Positions 1 to 11,693 of a stretch of 64,000 nucleotides of DNA are shown here, piece by piece (the stretch's first letter is position 1; the number at the start of each line of letters is the position of its first letter). The DNA comes from Phaeoceros laevis. Taxonomy: Eukaryota; Anthocerotophyta; Anthocerotopsida; Notothyladales. The notes beneath the pieces were generated by a model, which did not search any database, was not told the origin of the DNA, and worked only from the letters and a program-made list of their open reading frames with translations. The stretch spans positions 1-64,000 of the forward strand of contig JBNGIQ010009298.1 in assembly GCA_049999765.1 (NCBI GenBank). The letters run 5' to 3'. The translations under genes were made by a program, and so were the position numbers.

Positions 1-690
1 AAAAACGCCTTGTCGCTTCAATAAGTTCGATATTACAAGCTGGCATTCATGCTAGTTCATGAATTCCCCAGCCGAGCTAACCAGCTTTGTTGCAATTAGC
101 TCTCCCACAATGATAGACAAATTTGTAGCAACTATCCTGATCTTGCTTTCAACATGATCAATGTAGAAGTTGAGTCTTTCTTCTCTCTAGGCCAAGAATC
201 GTATCACATGCTTCCAACACTTGTGCTAGATCTTTGGTAGGCAAATGTACTTTTTGATGGTGGGAAGTTATTTCCACAGCCATAGCAATTGCTGGAGAAA
301 GAAGCTCACTAAGATCTGTACTTTTCGTATTGCGCGGAGTTGGTATAGTGCGGCACTTTACTACTACTACTACGTATCACAATTGCTTAGTTTTGTAACC
401 ACCTTGGCATAGTCAATAGTATGAGGAATCAAGACCTCTAGCTCAGGGAATTCAAAACCATACTCATATTTTATATATTTATCTAGACAACAAATATAAT
501 CATCAATTCCAGTGAACAAATCGATGTATAGGTGCACTTGTCCTTCAACTTCCTCATGGGGTTTTAATTGTTTGTCGCATTCATGTGAAAGATCCGAGGA
601 CTTATTATGTATGATAGTATCAATTTTTTCAATCATATGCCCGTAGCTTGTAGTCCTCAATAGAGTCGCATACATGTCATCTACCTGCAT
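1..690 (-). pseudogene. PRP31-like splicing factor fragment, decayed
   Basis: The minus strand encodes a piece of PRP31, the U4/U6 snRNP protein with a Nop domain. Positions 690-370 give 106 open codons that end in FPELEVLIPHTIDYAKVV, matching the conserved PRP31 segment FPELESLxxxxxDYxxxV. Below 370 the similarity continues but the frame is lost: an open piece with LSELLSPAIAMAVEIT and QVLEACDTILGLE, then a stop, then HVESKIRIVATNLSIIVGEL in another frame, then MPACNIEL in a third frame right after a TGA that replaces the usual Lys codon. At least two frameshifts and one nonsense codon make it non-functional. An intron may lie near 370-310. The fragment runs off the left edge, so the C-terminus is not visible. 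It may be a retrocopy or a diverged duplicate; the family assignment is firm. Confidence 0.8.
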
Positions 691-1222
691 GTCTCTTTTG
701 CTTTCTTTATTTTTGGAACAAGGTAAAACTTGACAATGTGATAAAATTGATTATCTACTGGGTTGGAATTTGGTTATGCAAGAATGGGGCCAGTTCTATG
801 TATACTTATGGGGGCTATATTGGGTGATTGACATCGAATCTCAAGAGTGAACCTGGTGTGTCACTGGAGCCTAGTGCCTGATTCTTTTTTTTTGGTGACT
901 TCCGGCGCATCTAGTGCCTGATTCATCCATGTGCTACCATATGAGTGTTTTTCCGGAATGGAAAAGTTGCCAGTGGCAGCAGACATTCTGTCTTTAGTTG
1001 GCTATAATTCAGCTTTGAGAGCGGGATGCTGTTTGGCAGCTTGTTTGCCACGACATACGAATGTAGTCATGATTAAATCCAGCTTCATGTAACATTGTCA
1101 GCTGAGTGGGTAGAAATGCGGGACTCAGCCTTGGCTCTCAAAGTTTTATTGTCATTCAATGAAAATCTGTTCGATCGGTTGCCTCTCATTCCAATTTTGT
1201 TGGACGGAATGTAGTGTGTCTT

Positions 1223-1322
1223 NNNNNNNNNNNNNNNNNNNNNNNNNNNNNNNNNNNNNNNNNNNNNNNNNNNNNNNNNNNNNNNNNNNNNNNNNNNNNN
1301 NNNNNNNNNNNNNNNNNNNNNN
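1223..1322. other. assembly gap of 100 N, flanks overlap
   Basis: Exactly 100 N. The last 19 bases before the gap (acggaatgtagtgtgtctt) are repeated as the first 19 bases after it, so the two contigs probably overlap and the true gap length is probably zero or negative. Confidence 0.9.
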
Positions 1323-1764
1323 ACGGAATGTAGTGTGTCTTTTCATTACGAATATGCCGGATTGTTCCCTTCGTTGTCAGGTCATTTTTTTTTTGTGTTA
1401 ACTTCGTTGTCACGTCATTGTCAGAGGTAAACAGCACAAGTTCTTTGACTAACTGCGGGATTTCCTGTTCAGCTAGAAGGATGGGAGTCTAATCTGCAAG
1501 CCTCCTTCACTTCACTAATGACAGTTCAATTTGCAGATCACTTCGTTAACAGACATGTGTCACAGCCCGGACCAGTGCTTAGCAAAAACTTTCTAACCAA
1601 CCCTAAAAAATCCGTCACTTCTTCCACATAAAAGTCTTTTTATAATTTGAAAAAGGAATAACCGCCCATTTCAAACAAAGTCCCTCAATTTTCCGACAAT
1701 GACAAAAACTAATCCTAAAAATCTGTCACATCTAAAAATCAAAAGGTTGAACGTATGAAAAGAC

Positions 1765-1864
1765 NNNNNNNNNNNNNNNNNNNNNNNNNNNNNNNNNNNN
1801 NNNNNNNNNNNNNNNNNNNNNNNNNNNNNNNNNNNNNNNNNNNNNNNNNNNNNNNNNNNNNNNN
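1765..1864. other. assembly gap of 100 N between diverged direct repeats
   Basis: Exactly 100 N. About 64 bases on each side are imperfect direct copies, roughly 85-90% alike by eye; both begin gacaaaaacta and end gaacgtatgaaaagac. Either a tandem repeat broke the assembly or two haplotypes were joined end to end. Confidence 0.85.
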
Positions 1865-1999
1865 GACAAAAACTAACCCTAAAAAATACATCACATTTAA
1901 AAATCAAACGGTAGAACGTATGAAAAGACTTTAACTTTTTCCCCCCGAGCCTCAACAAACAAACTTCTCTTCCATGCCTATAGGATTTGATGAAACATC

Positions 2000-2079
2000 T
2001 TCCACAATAGCTTGAACTGATGTCCCACCAACAAGCACTTCCACAAATAGCTTGAACTGATGTCCCACCAACAAGCACT
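2000..2079. repeat. two-copy 40-bp tandem repeat
   Basis: Two almost identical 40-bp units in direct tandem, each containing agcttgaactgatgtcccac. They differ by about one base at the junction. No coding role is apparent. Confidence 0.85.
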
Positions 2080-2596
2080 GGAGTCATTCTTGTAAATCTA
2101 GGTATGTTAAGTAGAGTACCTCAAATGCTAGCGCTTGCATCGCACACCTTTCTACGGCCTTTGCTATTTTCATCACATGTGAACTTTGCGCTTCCCCTTT
2201 CCTTTCATGTCAAACTTGGGCTACCTTGCGTCGCAAACCACAAAGAATTTGGTGTGAAACTAAGATATGGCTATTCTTGTATTTGGTCTTGGTGTTAGGT
2301 TTTGGTGTTTAAGTATTGGTACAATTACTAGCAATCTTACATTCAAGGCTACATACTTTGATCATACTGATAAGTCAATAAATCATATCAATATATATAT
2401 CAATATACAAGTAATCTTGACAATGATCTTGAAAGTAAAAGCTAGGTAGCATGAGGGGTGTTCAATTCCCATGTGGAGTTGGCTAAACACTATAATCATC
2501 CTACTAACTACTACATGACCACCCCTACTACTACGAGGTAACATACTTTCTGCACCATACTTATACTAATCTACATACATAATAATTTCCGGCAAC

Positions 2597-2688
2597 ATCA
2601 AAGTCTACCGGCAAGTTATCCCAATCCGACAAGGAAGTTACTATCAAAGTCCACCGGCAAGTTATCCCAATCCGACAAGGAAGTTACT
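2597..2688. repeat. two-copy 46-bp tandem repeat
   Basis: Two direct copies with a period of 46 bp, each containing ccggcaagttatcccaatcc. One mismatch (tctacc against tccacc) was seen. Confidence 0.85.
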
Positions 2689-2729
2689 ATCGGTTTAATA
2701 CCTTTTTGCATCCACAAGATTTTCCCAAC

Positions 2730-2813
2730 CGGTCAACCACTTAATCAATCGGTCAACCCCTTAAATCAATTGGTCAACCCCTTAAATCAATTGGTCACCC
2801 CCTTAAATCAATC
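2730..2813. repeat. four-copy 21-bp tandem repeat
   Basis: Four head-to-tail units of 20-21 bp built on cggtcaaccccttaaatcaa, with small substitutions and one single-base deletion in the first unit. This is a minisatellite-like array without spacers, so it is not CRISPR-like. Confidence 0.8.
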
Positions 2814-3032
2814 GATCATTATACTAGTGCGGCCGGTTTTTGGTAAGCGCTTGCCTGTTCACTCGCTCATGTAACGGTGGCAGGCCCGGAGAAAGCAAAA
2901 AGAGTGGCAGCAACTGCGGACACAGACTCTGCTCCCTGGGCGGAGGCGCTGGGTCGCGTTTTATGTCGGCAATATCATGAACGCCATAAACGCTTCCTCC
3001 GCACGGGTAGTAGTAGTAGACTATGGTTTTTA

Positions 3033-3474
3033 GGGTCACTTTCCATGGGCCGCAAGTGATGTACTGTAACACCCTTGTTGTGATGTACTGTAACACCCTT
3101 GTTGCTCGAAAACTAAAATGCACTTTCCATACACGAGCGACAACCAAAACTTCCGAGTTTTTTGCGCTTCGCGTGATGCTGCCACCGTGGGTAGCCGGTA
3201 ACTGAAAGAATGAATGAACATATTGCCCCCTACAAACACTATCCGGTGCCCCAAGTTGATGGTGGTCACACCGTCGCGAGTCGCGAGCTCTCGGCAGCAC
3301 CGGTGAACCGTAAGAGTTGCCGAGAAGTACGCTAGAGGGGCCTCTCCCCGGGTTTTTGGGCAACATGCCAACCGCCACGGGCTTTTCGGAGGTAATCCGT
3401 TATACATTAGAAAGTGACCAAGTTGCTTGGCACTGTCTGGGCGTCTGGGCTCTGGGCTCCATGGAAAGTGACCC
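3033..3474. mobile_element. probable Tourist/Harbinger-type MITE (442 bp)
   Basis: The element is bounded by perfect 16-bp terminal inverted repeats: gggtcactttccatgg at 3033-3048 and its reverse complement at 3459-3474. Both ends are followed outward by the same trinucleotide, TTA (3030-3032 and 3475-3477), the target duplication typical of PIF/Harbinger elements and their Tourist-like MITEs. The inside contains no transposase, which is the expected state of a MITE. It holds a 24-bp tandem repeat. Other copies in the genome would confirm it. Confidence 0.6.
3057..3104. repeat. two-copy 24-bp tandem repeat inside the MITE
   Basis: Two identical direct units, each containing tgatgtactgtaacaccctt, lie 8 bp inside the left terminal inverted repeat. 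Subterminal repeats of this kind are common in MITEs. Confidence 0.85.
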
Positions 3475-3681
3475 TTACCCAACTCCCCATGGGAATTGAA
3501 CACCCCGTCACGTTTTTCGACCGTCGACCAGGAGCCCCGTCCTGGGATTGCAAGCAACAACCCAACCGGGAGCCCCCGTCCAAGGACCTCGCCATCACCG
3601 GAATGCGTGATTTATTCGGAATCCGAATTACCCAGAAACACTGCTTTCCGCAAATACAAAATATTGGAATCAGGAAATAGT

Positions 3682-3754
3682 CGCCGTCCGTGGGATTCGA
3701 ACCCACGACCACGTGGTTAAAAGCCACGCGCTCTACCGACTGAGCTAGGACGGC
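3682..3754 (-). tRNA. tRNA-Lys (anticodon UUU)
   Basis: A 73-nt cloverleaf on the minus strand. The 7-bp acceptor stem is GCCGTCC with GGACGGC, followed by discriminator G. The A box is TAGCTCAGTCGG, the B box is GGTTCGAATCC, and the anticodon stem GTGG/CCAC encloses loop CTTTTAA, so the anticodon is TTT (Lys). There is no intron. The strong internal promoter boxes and complete stems suggest an active nuclear gene. The CCA end is not encoded, as expected for eukaryotes. A misleading protein frame runs through it on the same strand. Confidence 0.96.
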
Positions 3755-5296
<1,542 letters not shown>

Positions 5297-6310
5297 TGAA
5301 GATATCACAGAGGGCAAGGTTGGTTGGATTTGAGGCAGCAACTGCAGCTTGCCGTAAAATGGCACCCAATGGGAAAGACTTCTCTCAGACTGGACGGCCT
5401 GCCCACCCGTACCTTCCCAGTTGGTAGGCCATTGTCCTGGGCACGTACCATGGGGATCACCCGTTTTCACCCTTCAGGTTAGGAGCTATTCATTAACCAT
5501 GCAAACCATGTGTTTCATCTATTTTGTTGCTGAGGATGTCAGGCAACATGTACCGTAACTACCGTTACTACATCAGACAAGCATATATCAGCTTGCTGGA
5601 ATGATGATCAATTTGACGATCTTCTTCGAGTTTTTCATTGGAAGATTTTGTGCGCAACTTCATGCTCTTTGTGGTATAAAGAGTTGTCCTGAAACGCTAG
5701 AATCCGTCCTGAAATGCTAGAATCCGTTTCGTCTCTTTCCGTCACGTTGTGCCTACGGCCCAGCACGACAGAAGTCTTCCTTTCCTCTGAAGGTTCACCT
5801 TGCAGTGATAGGACTGCTTTGTCCTGGGCAGCCAAACTGCACGGCAGGGAATGCCAATGGGGCGTTACACGTATCATTGCATCGACACTTTGTGCCAGCA
5901 CCCCTCTCTCTCATCTCCTTTTCTCCGAGATTGGCGCCAGTGGAATATGCACTTTCTTGTTATCTTATAGCCAGGAATTTAGAGAGAAGTGTTCCTTGAG
6001 CATTTTGAAATCAGTCACACAAGTAGACCAGTCTTTCATGCATAAGTTTGACTAGGTTGTCACAAAGTTGACCACCTAAAAATGTGAGGCCCTGAGTTCG
6101 AAAATAGTGGTAGTCCATGTATTCCATGCACCATCATATTAGATGGCCATAAAGGGGATCCTTTTAGGACTGTAATATTTGCGGCAAGGACACAGGGTCT
6201 GTCTAACGTCTAAGCCTGTAGCCAGCATGGGAAAGAGTTATCGAATTTCAGGTTCTGAGGTCTATGCTCTGATTTCTCTGCTTTTGCTCAGCAGGTCTCT
6301 GGAAGCAGTC
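5297..6310. other. 3' flank of WDR5-like gene, no gene seen
   Basis: This holds the WDR5-like 3' untranslated region and then about 700 bp without a supportable frame. The sequence just before 6311 is polypyrimidine-poor and may be the leader of the next gene. Confidence 0.5.
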
Positions 6311-6866
6311 ATGGCTGGACAACCCATTTCTCAAGCAGGTGTTTCTTCTCGCATTAGAATTGGATCTGTTGCTGGATGACGTACTATGCAAGTTCAAACT
6401 GTCGATGTTCTGGTTTAAACAAGTTCAGGGACACATTCGTCTGTCTTGAATCAACTTGATGCACTGAACTGCAGGTACGAGCCTTGAACAGATAAGAAAG
6501 GAGAATTCAGCTGCCACGAGCCCACATGAACGTCCTCATAAGCTGGTAGAACCATCCCCACCACACCACTACATCCGAGGTCTTCCTTCTTCGAAAGAGA
6601 AGGTTTTCCAGAAACAGGGGATCTCGTTGAGCCGAATTCCCTGTCCTGATCGGCCGTGCTTCGGGTTCCCCAGAGGCTACAGACTACTGCCAAGAACCCC
6701 CGCTATTCCTTATGCCTGTGACAATACTGCGTGGTGTTGCCAGACGGCAGATAGCCCCCAGTGCCTGTTTGAGATGGAAAGGAACTCCATGGACAGTGGG
6801 AACGCCCCCAACCTAATTGAAGACCCTACTGAGAAGATGATCCGTGAAGCTTTGTCGTGCAGGTGA
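6311..6866 (+). CDS. two-exon gene of unknown function (139 aa)
   Basis: I assembled this from two open pieces. Exon 1 (6311-6338) encodes MAGQPISQA plus one base. A 136-bp GT-AG intron follows (GTGTTT to CTGCAG). Exon 2 (6475-6866) continues in phase as GTSLEQIRKENSAA and stays open for 130 codons to TGA. The exact phase match and natural reading across the join argue that it is real. The protein is hydrophilic, with a Pro/His patch (EPSPPHHYIRG), a Cys-containing middle (ISLSRIPCPDRPCFGFPRG, CDNTAWCCQ) and an acidic tail (NLIEDPTEKMIREALSCR). No signal peptide or membrane segment is seen. I do not recognise the family. It lies tail to tail with the PPR gene that ends at 7152. Confidence 0.45.
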
Positions 6867-7151
6867 AGGTTTTCGAAGCTCTTCCGAGCTGTTACTGTTC
6901 TAGGACTCTGAGTTCCGAGCCTTCAGTGTTCAGTTAGATGGTTAGGTATGCCTCAGGCTTTGTGAAGGAGACAGTGGATGGCTACTAGTTCTTTCACTTA
7001 TAGCTCCGATGTTGAGTGCTTCGGGAGATAGAAGTGGGGACATGGAGATTTCACTGGGCTTCATTTCCCTCTCTACGAGCGACCTTACCCATCAAGTGTG
7101 GTCTTTGATTTGTTGTCCAACAACTGTGCGGCGGCTTATGCATGGCCACTT

Positions 7152-10100
7152 CTATACCACAATGCAAATGGGATTATGACTCTCCTCCAGCTTTGATCTC
7201 ACTGTCTGTACAATGTCATGCAGCTGATTGTGCTGCAGGTGCTTGTGGTCTCCAACAGAAAAGGTGTGGGGCTGCTGCTCATAATCTATCCAGCTCTGAC
7301 CAGAAGGCTTCTTCCATGTACCTGCCTTCTCCTCCAGAGCATTCACTTCCGCTGCAAGGTCCCATAGGCCAGCATCAGAATAGATGTTCGACATCAACAC
7401 ATATGCAGCAGCGTGCTGTGGTGCAAGACGGACTGCAGAATCAAACGCGTGTTTCCCCCGCACAACGTCGCCATGCTTCCGACAGGCACCGAGCAGGCAC
7501 ACCCACATTGCCAGAGTAGGCTGCATCGGCATTGTTGAATACAAAGCTTCTACCCTCGAAAAACAGCCTGCACGCCCCAAAAGATCTACCATAGCCCCGT
7601 AATGCCCAATTCCAGGAGTTATGTTATGGTTTCTGGTCATAGATTCAAAGAACTCCACCCCCTTTTCTACTAAGCCTGCATTACTACATGCATAGAGAAG
7701 AGAAACAAACGTCACCCCAGACGGTTTTACACCTGCAAAGAGCATGTCCTCGTAGGCTTTCAGGGTTGCTGCACTGTTTCCTTGCCGGGCATAACCAGCA
7801 ATTATTGCATTCCATGTCACCCCATCAAGTTGTGGTAGTGTGTCGAACACAGTCTGAGCTTCCACCATGTGGCCACATCTTCCATATGCGTTGATGAGGG
7901 CGCTTCCCAGAAAGGGATCCAGCTTGACTCTGCTTGAGACAAGAGTGTCATGAATGTGCCTAACGATGTCCAATCCACCTGTGCTGCTGCAGGCTTGCAG
8001 GAGGCAAACAAGGGCGATATCATCTAGCTTTACACCGTGCTTCTGCATGTCTTTGTACAAAAGCAAAGCCTTTGCTCCTTCGCCACTGTCAGCATAAGCT
8101 GCTAGCATTGTAGTCCATGATACCATGTCACGCTTGGGCAAGCCATCAAACACACTCTCAGCATCACCCATACTTCCGCACTTACTGTAGATGCTCACCA
8201 GCGTGCTACCAACAAAGGCACTTGAATTATAACCCTTCCTCCAAGCTTCAGCATGAATTCCTTTCCCCCTTTCCAGATACTTGATTTTTGTGGATAGCCC
8301 ATCCACCAGCTCATTGTCTTCCTCCTCTCCAAGCATGGCACAAGCTTGTAGTGCGCTCACAAAAGTAAAATCATCCGGACTCACGCCCTCCTCCCGCATT
8401 TTTTCATACAACTGCAGAGCTTGCTCTCCTTGGCTTACCTCAACATATGCCCCGAGCAGTGCAGTCCATGCCACCACATCTCGCTCGGACAACTCATGAA
8501 AAGCATTGCATGCGTCTACCACGCTCCCACACTTTCCATAGATGCCAACCAGGGTGCTACCCGTGAAAGTATCTGAAAAATTGCCAATGATTCGAGCATC
8601 AGCACGTATTGCTTTTACTCTTCCTAGAGATTTTACTTTTATGGGTTGGCCATGGACAAATGTACTTGCTTCCTTCTCTGCAAGCTTTCCACATGCTTCT
8701 AGTATGCTCACATAGGTGCGATCACTTGGTTTTAAGCCTTCCTCCAGCATAACTTCATACAACTGGAAAGACTTCTCCACTTGGCCCTGCTCAACATATG
8801 CTACCAGCAGCAGATTCCACGATACAACGTCCCGATGCAACAACCCATCGAACACGTTCTGTGCATCTGCAATGCTTCCACAGTTCGAATATACGCTAAT
8901 GAGGGTATTACCAACAAAGACATCTGAATCATGGCCACCTTTCTGAACATGCGCATGGATCATCTTCACCATCTGCAGAGACTTCACTGTTATGGATTGC
9001 TCAGCAACAACCACAACTGCTTCCAATTTTGCAAGCATCCCACATGCTTGAACTGTACTCACAAAGGTTCGATCATTTGAACTAATGCCTTCCTGAAGCA
9101 TTTGTTCATACAGGCACAAGGCCTGGTCTGCTTCACCCTGCTTCACATATGCTGCAAGCACTGCATTATAGGAAACTACATCCCTCTTTGTTAACTCGAA
9201 GAACACGCTCAAAGCATCCGAGATGCTTCCACACTTTCCATACATAGTAATAAGAGAGTTACCAACAAAGACATCAGAGTTGTAGCCCTTTCTTTGAATA
9301 TCAGCATGTATTGCTTTGCCCTCTTCAAGGGACTCTACTTTCGCGGATAAGCCTTCCAAGACAGCTTCGTCCTTCCCAGCTTGTATACTGCAAGCTTGGA
9401 GAGCGCACACAAAGGTCCGAGCATCTGGACTCACACCTTGCCTCTGCATTTGCTTATACAGCTGCAGTGCATTTTCTGCTTCACCCTGCTCTACATATGC
9501 AGCGAGCATTGCCGTCCATGCTACCACACCAGGATGGGAGAGCCCATTGAACACAGTCTCTGCATCCAGAATGCTCCCGCACTTACCGTACATACTAATT
9601 AGGGTGGTACCAACAAAGAGATCAGAGCTATAGCCCTTTTCCTGAGCATCCAAGTGTAATCCCCTTCCTTTGCCCAAGGACGTCAGTTTGGTGGATTTCC
9701 CGTCCACAACGACACCGACTTCTTTCTCTGCAAGTAATCCACAGGCCTGGAATAAGCAAACAAAGGTCCACTTATTTGGGTTCATGCCCATTTGAGACAT
9801 ATCTGCATACAACTCCAATGCCCTCTCTGCTTCGCCTTGCTGTACATACACTGCAAGCAGTGCATTGTATGACACCACGTCCTGCTCTGGTAACCCGTCA
9901 AAAACATTCTTTGCATCCATGATGCTCCTGCACTTTCCATACATACGAACCAGGGTGCTACCAACAAACACATCTGAAGCATAGCCTTGCTGATGAGCAT
10001 CGACATGCAAAGCCTTCCCCTTTCCCAACGAGTTTACTTTAATGAGTTGCATGTCTAGTAGACAATCTGATTCCTTCTCAGCAAGCATACCACAGGCTTG

Positions 10101-11693
10101 AAAGGCGCTCACAAAGCTACGGTCGTCGAGACTCACACTTTGGGCCGACATTTCTTCGTACAGCTGCATAGCCTTCTCTGCATGATCCTGTTCAACATAG
10201 AGCGCAAGCATGGCATTACAAGACACGATGCTGAGAAGGGGCAACTCGTGCAACAAAACTTCTGCATCCAGGATGCTTCCACACTTGCCATACATGCTGA
10301 TGAGGGCGCTACCAACAAGGACATCCAAATCACAAACCTTGCGCCATGCATAGGCATGTATATGCTTCCCCTTCACAAAAGAATTCAGTTTAACGTGTTG
10401 TTCATTCACCGCAACACAGTTTTCCTTCTCCGAGATCAGTCTACAAGCTTGAAGTGCACTGACGAAAGTCCAAGCATCTGGACTTACACCATTATCCGGC
10501 ATTTGTCCATACAACACAAGTGCCTTCTGCGCTTCACCCAGCTCAACATATGCTGTGATCATTGCATTCCATGATACAACATTCTGGTGGGACAACCGAT
10601 CAAACACATCCTTTGCATCCTCATGACTTCCACACTTCCCATACATAGAGACGAGGGTGCTGCCCACAAAGAAATTTGACATGCAGCCCTTCCTCTGGAC
10701 CTCAGCATGTATTGCCCTCCCCCTTTGTAACAAATTTACCTTACAGGATCGCCCATCCACCAGAGCTTCTGGTTCATTCTCCGCAAGCATGCCGCATGAT
10801 TGGAGACAACTCACAAACGTCCGAGCATCTGGACTTATGCCGTCCTCCTGCATATTCTCATATAGCTTCAAGACCTTCTCAGACTGGCCATGCTGGAAGT
10901 ATGCTGCCAGCATTGCATTCCATAAAACAACGTCTCGGTGGGGCAGTTCATCAAACACCTTCCGCGCATCACTGATGCTGCCACACCTCCCATACATATC
11001 AACCAGGGACGTGCACACAAACAAGTCAGTTCCGCACCCATACCTCACAGCTTCAGCATGGACCTGCTTGCCCTCTTTCAAGTCGGATATGATCCCACAA
11101 GATTTGATCAGGCTGACAAAGGTGTACGCATTTGGCTGAACACCTTCCCTTTGCATCTGTTGGTACATGCTCAGGGCCCTGTATCCTTGACCGGATACAG
11201 CATACCCAGAAATGATGACTGTCCAGGAGGATGCAGTTCGGTATGACAATTTGTGAAATACTTGGAGGGCATCCTCAAGGCCACCGCATTTCACCAAGGT
11301 GCTCACTACACATTCACCCAAAAAGACGGAGTCCAGCCCTTGTTGAGCCAAATGAGCAGACACCCGCTTAGCCTGAGCCAGGGCTTTCCTTCTTGCGCAT
11401 GTCTTGAGGAGAGACAAGTACACATTGACCGTAGGAACAGGGCCGTGCCGGTCTAGGAGATCCATTGCCTTGTCCAAATCTTCTTCTTTCCAAATACCGT
11501 GCAGCTTTGCATCCAACGGGGCTACACGCTCGTGGAATTGTGGTGAGAGAGCATTCTGTGGTGCTTTGAACGCAGGTCCCTGCTTCGTACCTTTGCATAA
11601 CGTGGGGGACCTGTTTCCCAGAACGAACCTGGACCTGAAGCTGACGACGTTGCCATGTCCTGTATCAAACGTGTGGGAGCCTAGAGAACACAT
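7152..11693 (-). CDS. giant PLS-class PPR protein, E-type, no DYW domain
   Basis: A single exon of 1513 codons from a true ATG at 11693. PLS-class PPR proteins bind organelle RNA base by base and specify RNA editing sites. About eleven P-L-S triplets follow an N-terminal stretch of about 85 residues, Arg-rich and acid-poor, that could be an organelle transit peptide. P motifs such as DVVSWNAMITAYVELGEAQK, L motifs such as TFVSALQAC, and S motifs such as FVGSTLVSMYGKCGS repeat throughout. Eight of the L motifs carry an extra 14-17 residue insert of the form EKExxxVDGxSxKxxSLxKG before the GK-IHA segment. The C-terminus has E1/E2 motifs and a PG-box-like GTWKKPSGQSWIDYEQQ, then ends about 45 residues later without HxE/CxxC. 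It would therefore need a DYW deaminase supplied in trans. No decayed DYW was seen downstream. Unlike the four PPR genes at 16-32 kb, it lacks the PDF module. Confidence 0.92.
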   Translation of the reverse strand: MCSLGSHTFDTGHGNVVSFRSRFVLGNRSPTLCKGTKQGPAFKAPQNALSPQFHERVAPLDAKLHGIWKEEDLDKAMDLLDRHGPVPTVNVYLSLLKTCARRKALAQAKRVSAHLAQQGLDSVFLGECVVSTLVKCGGLEDALQVFHKLSYRTASSWTVIISGYAVSGQGYRALSMYQQMQREGVQPNAYTFVSLIKSCGIISDLKEGKQVHAEAVRYGCGTDLFVCTSLVDMYGRCGSISDARKVFDELPHRDVVLWNAMLAAYFQHGQSEKVLKLYENMQEDGISPDARTFVSCLQSCGMLAENEPEALVDGRSCKVNLLQRGRAIHAEVQRKGCMSNFFVGSTLVSMYGKCGSHEDAKDVFDRLSHQNVVSWNAMITAYVELGEAQKALVLYGQMPDNGVSPDAWTFVSALQACRLISEKENCVAVNEQHVKLNSFVKGKHIHAYAWRKVCDLDVLVGSALISMYGKCGSILDAEVLLHELPLLSIVSCNAMLALYVEQDHAEKAMQLYEEMSAQSVSLDDRSFVSAFQACGMLAEKESDCLLDMQLIKVNSLGKGKALHVDAHQQGYASDVFVGSTLVRMYGKCRSIMDAKNVFDGLPEQDVVSYNALLAVYVQQGEAERALELYADMSQMGMNPNKWTFVCLFQACGLLAEKEVGVVVDGKSTKLTSLGKGRGLHLDAQEKGYSSDLFVGTTLISMYGKCGSILDAETVFNGLSHPGVVAWTAMLAAYVEQGEAENALQLYKQMQRQGVSPDARTFVCALQACSIQAGKDEAVLEGLSAKVESLEEGKAIHADIQRKGYNSDVFVGNSLITMYGKCGSISDALSVFFELTKRDVVSYNAVLAAYVKQGEADQALCLYEQMLQEGISSNDRTFVSTVQACGMLAKLEAVVVVAEQSITVKSLQMVKMIHAHVQKGGHDSDVFVGNTLISVYSNCGSIADAQNVFDGLLHRDVVSWNLLLVAYVEQGQVEKSFQLYEVMLEEGLKPSDRTYVSILEACGKLAEKEASTFVHGQPIKVKSLGRVKAIRADARIIGNFSDTFTGSTLVGIYGKCGSVVDACNAFHELSERDVVAWTALLGAYVEVSQGEQALQLYEKMREEGVSPDDFTFVSALQACAMLGEEEDNELVDGLSTKIKYLERGKGIHAEAWRKGYNSSAFVGSTLVSIYSKCGSMGDAESVFDGLPKRDMVSWTTMLAAYADSGEGAKALLLYKDMQKHGVKLDDIALVCLLQACSSTGGLDIVRHIHDTLVSSRVKLDPFLGSALINAYGRCGHMVEAQTVFDTLPQLDGVTWNAIIAGYARQGNSAATLKAYEDMLFAGVKPSGVTFVSLLYACSNAGLVEKGVEFFESMTRNHNITPGIGHYGAMVDLLGRAGCFSRVEALYSTMPMQPTLAMWVCLLGACRKHGDVVRGKHAFDSAVRLAPQHAAAYVLMSNIYSDAGLWDLAAEVNALEEKAGTWKKPSGQSWIDYEQQPHTFSVGDHKHLQHNQLHDIVQTVRSKLEESHNPICIVV

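Larger units (their letters stand above)
691..3032. other. non-coding stretch with scaffold gaps and short repeats
   Basis: No gene can be supported here. The short open frames have no recognisable motif, and those near 1.2-1.4 kb and 1.7-2.1 kb run through N gaps. The interval holds the two 100-N gaps and three short tandem repeats listed separately. A 14-base word, ctagtgcctgattc, occurs twice near 870 and 910. Confidence 0.6.

Noticed and set aside
1152-2087. Open frames running through runs of X
   Set aside because: They span the 100-N gaps, so their length is artificial, and no motif is visible on either side.
2730-2813. Short regular repeats as a CRISPR-like array
   Set aside because: The units are directly adjacent without unique spacers, and this is plant nuclear DNA.
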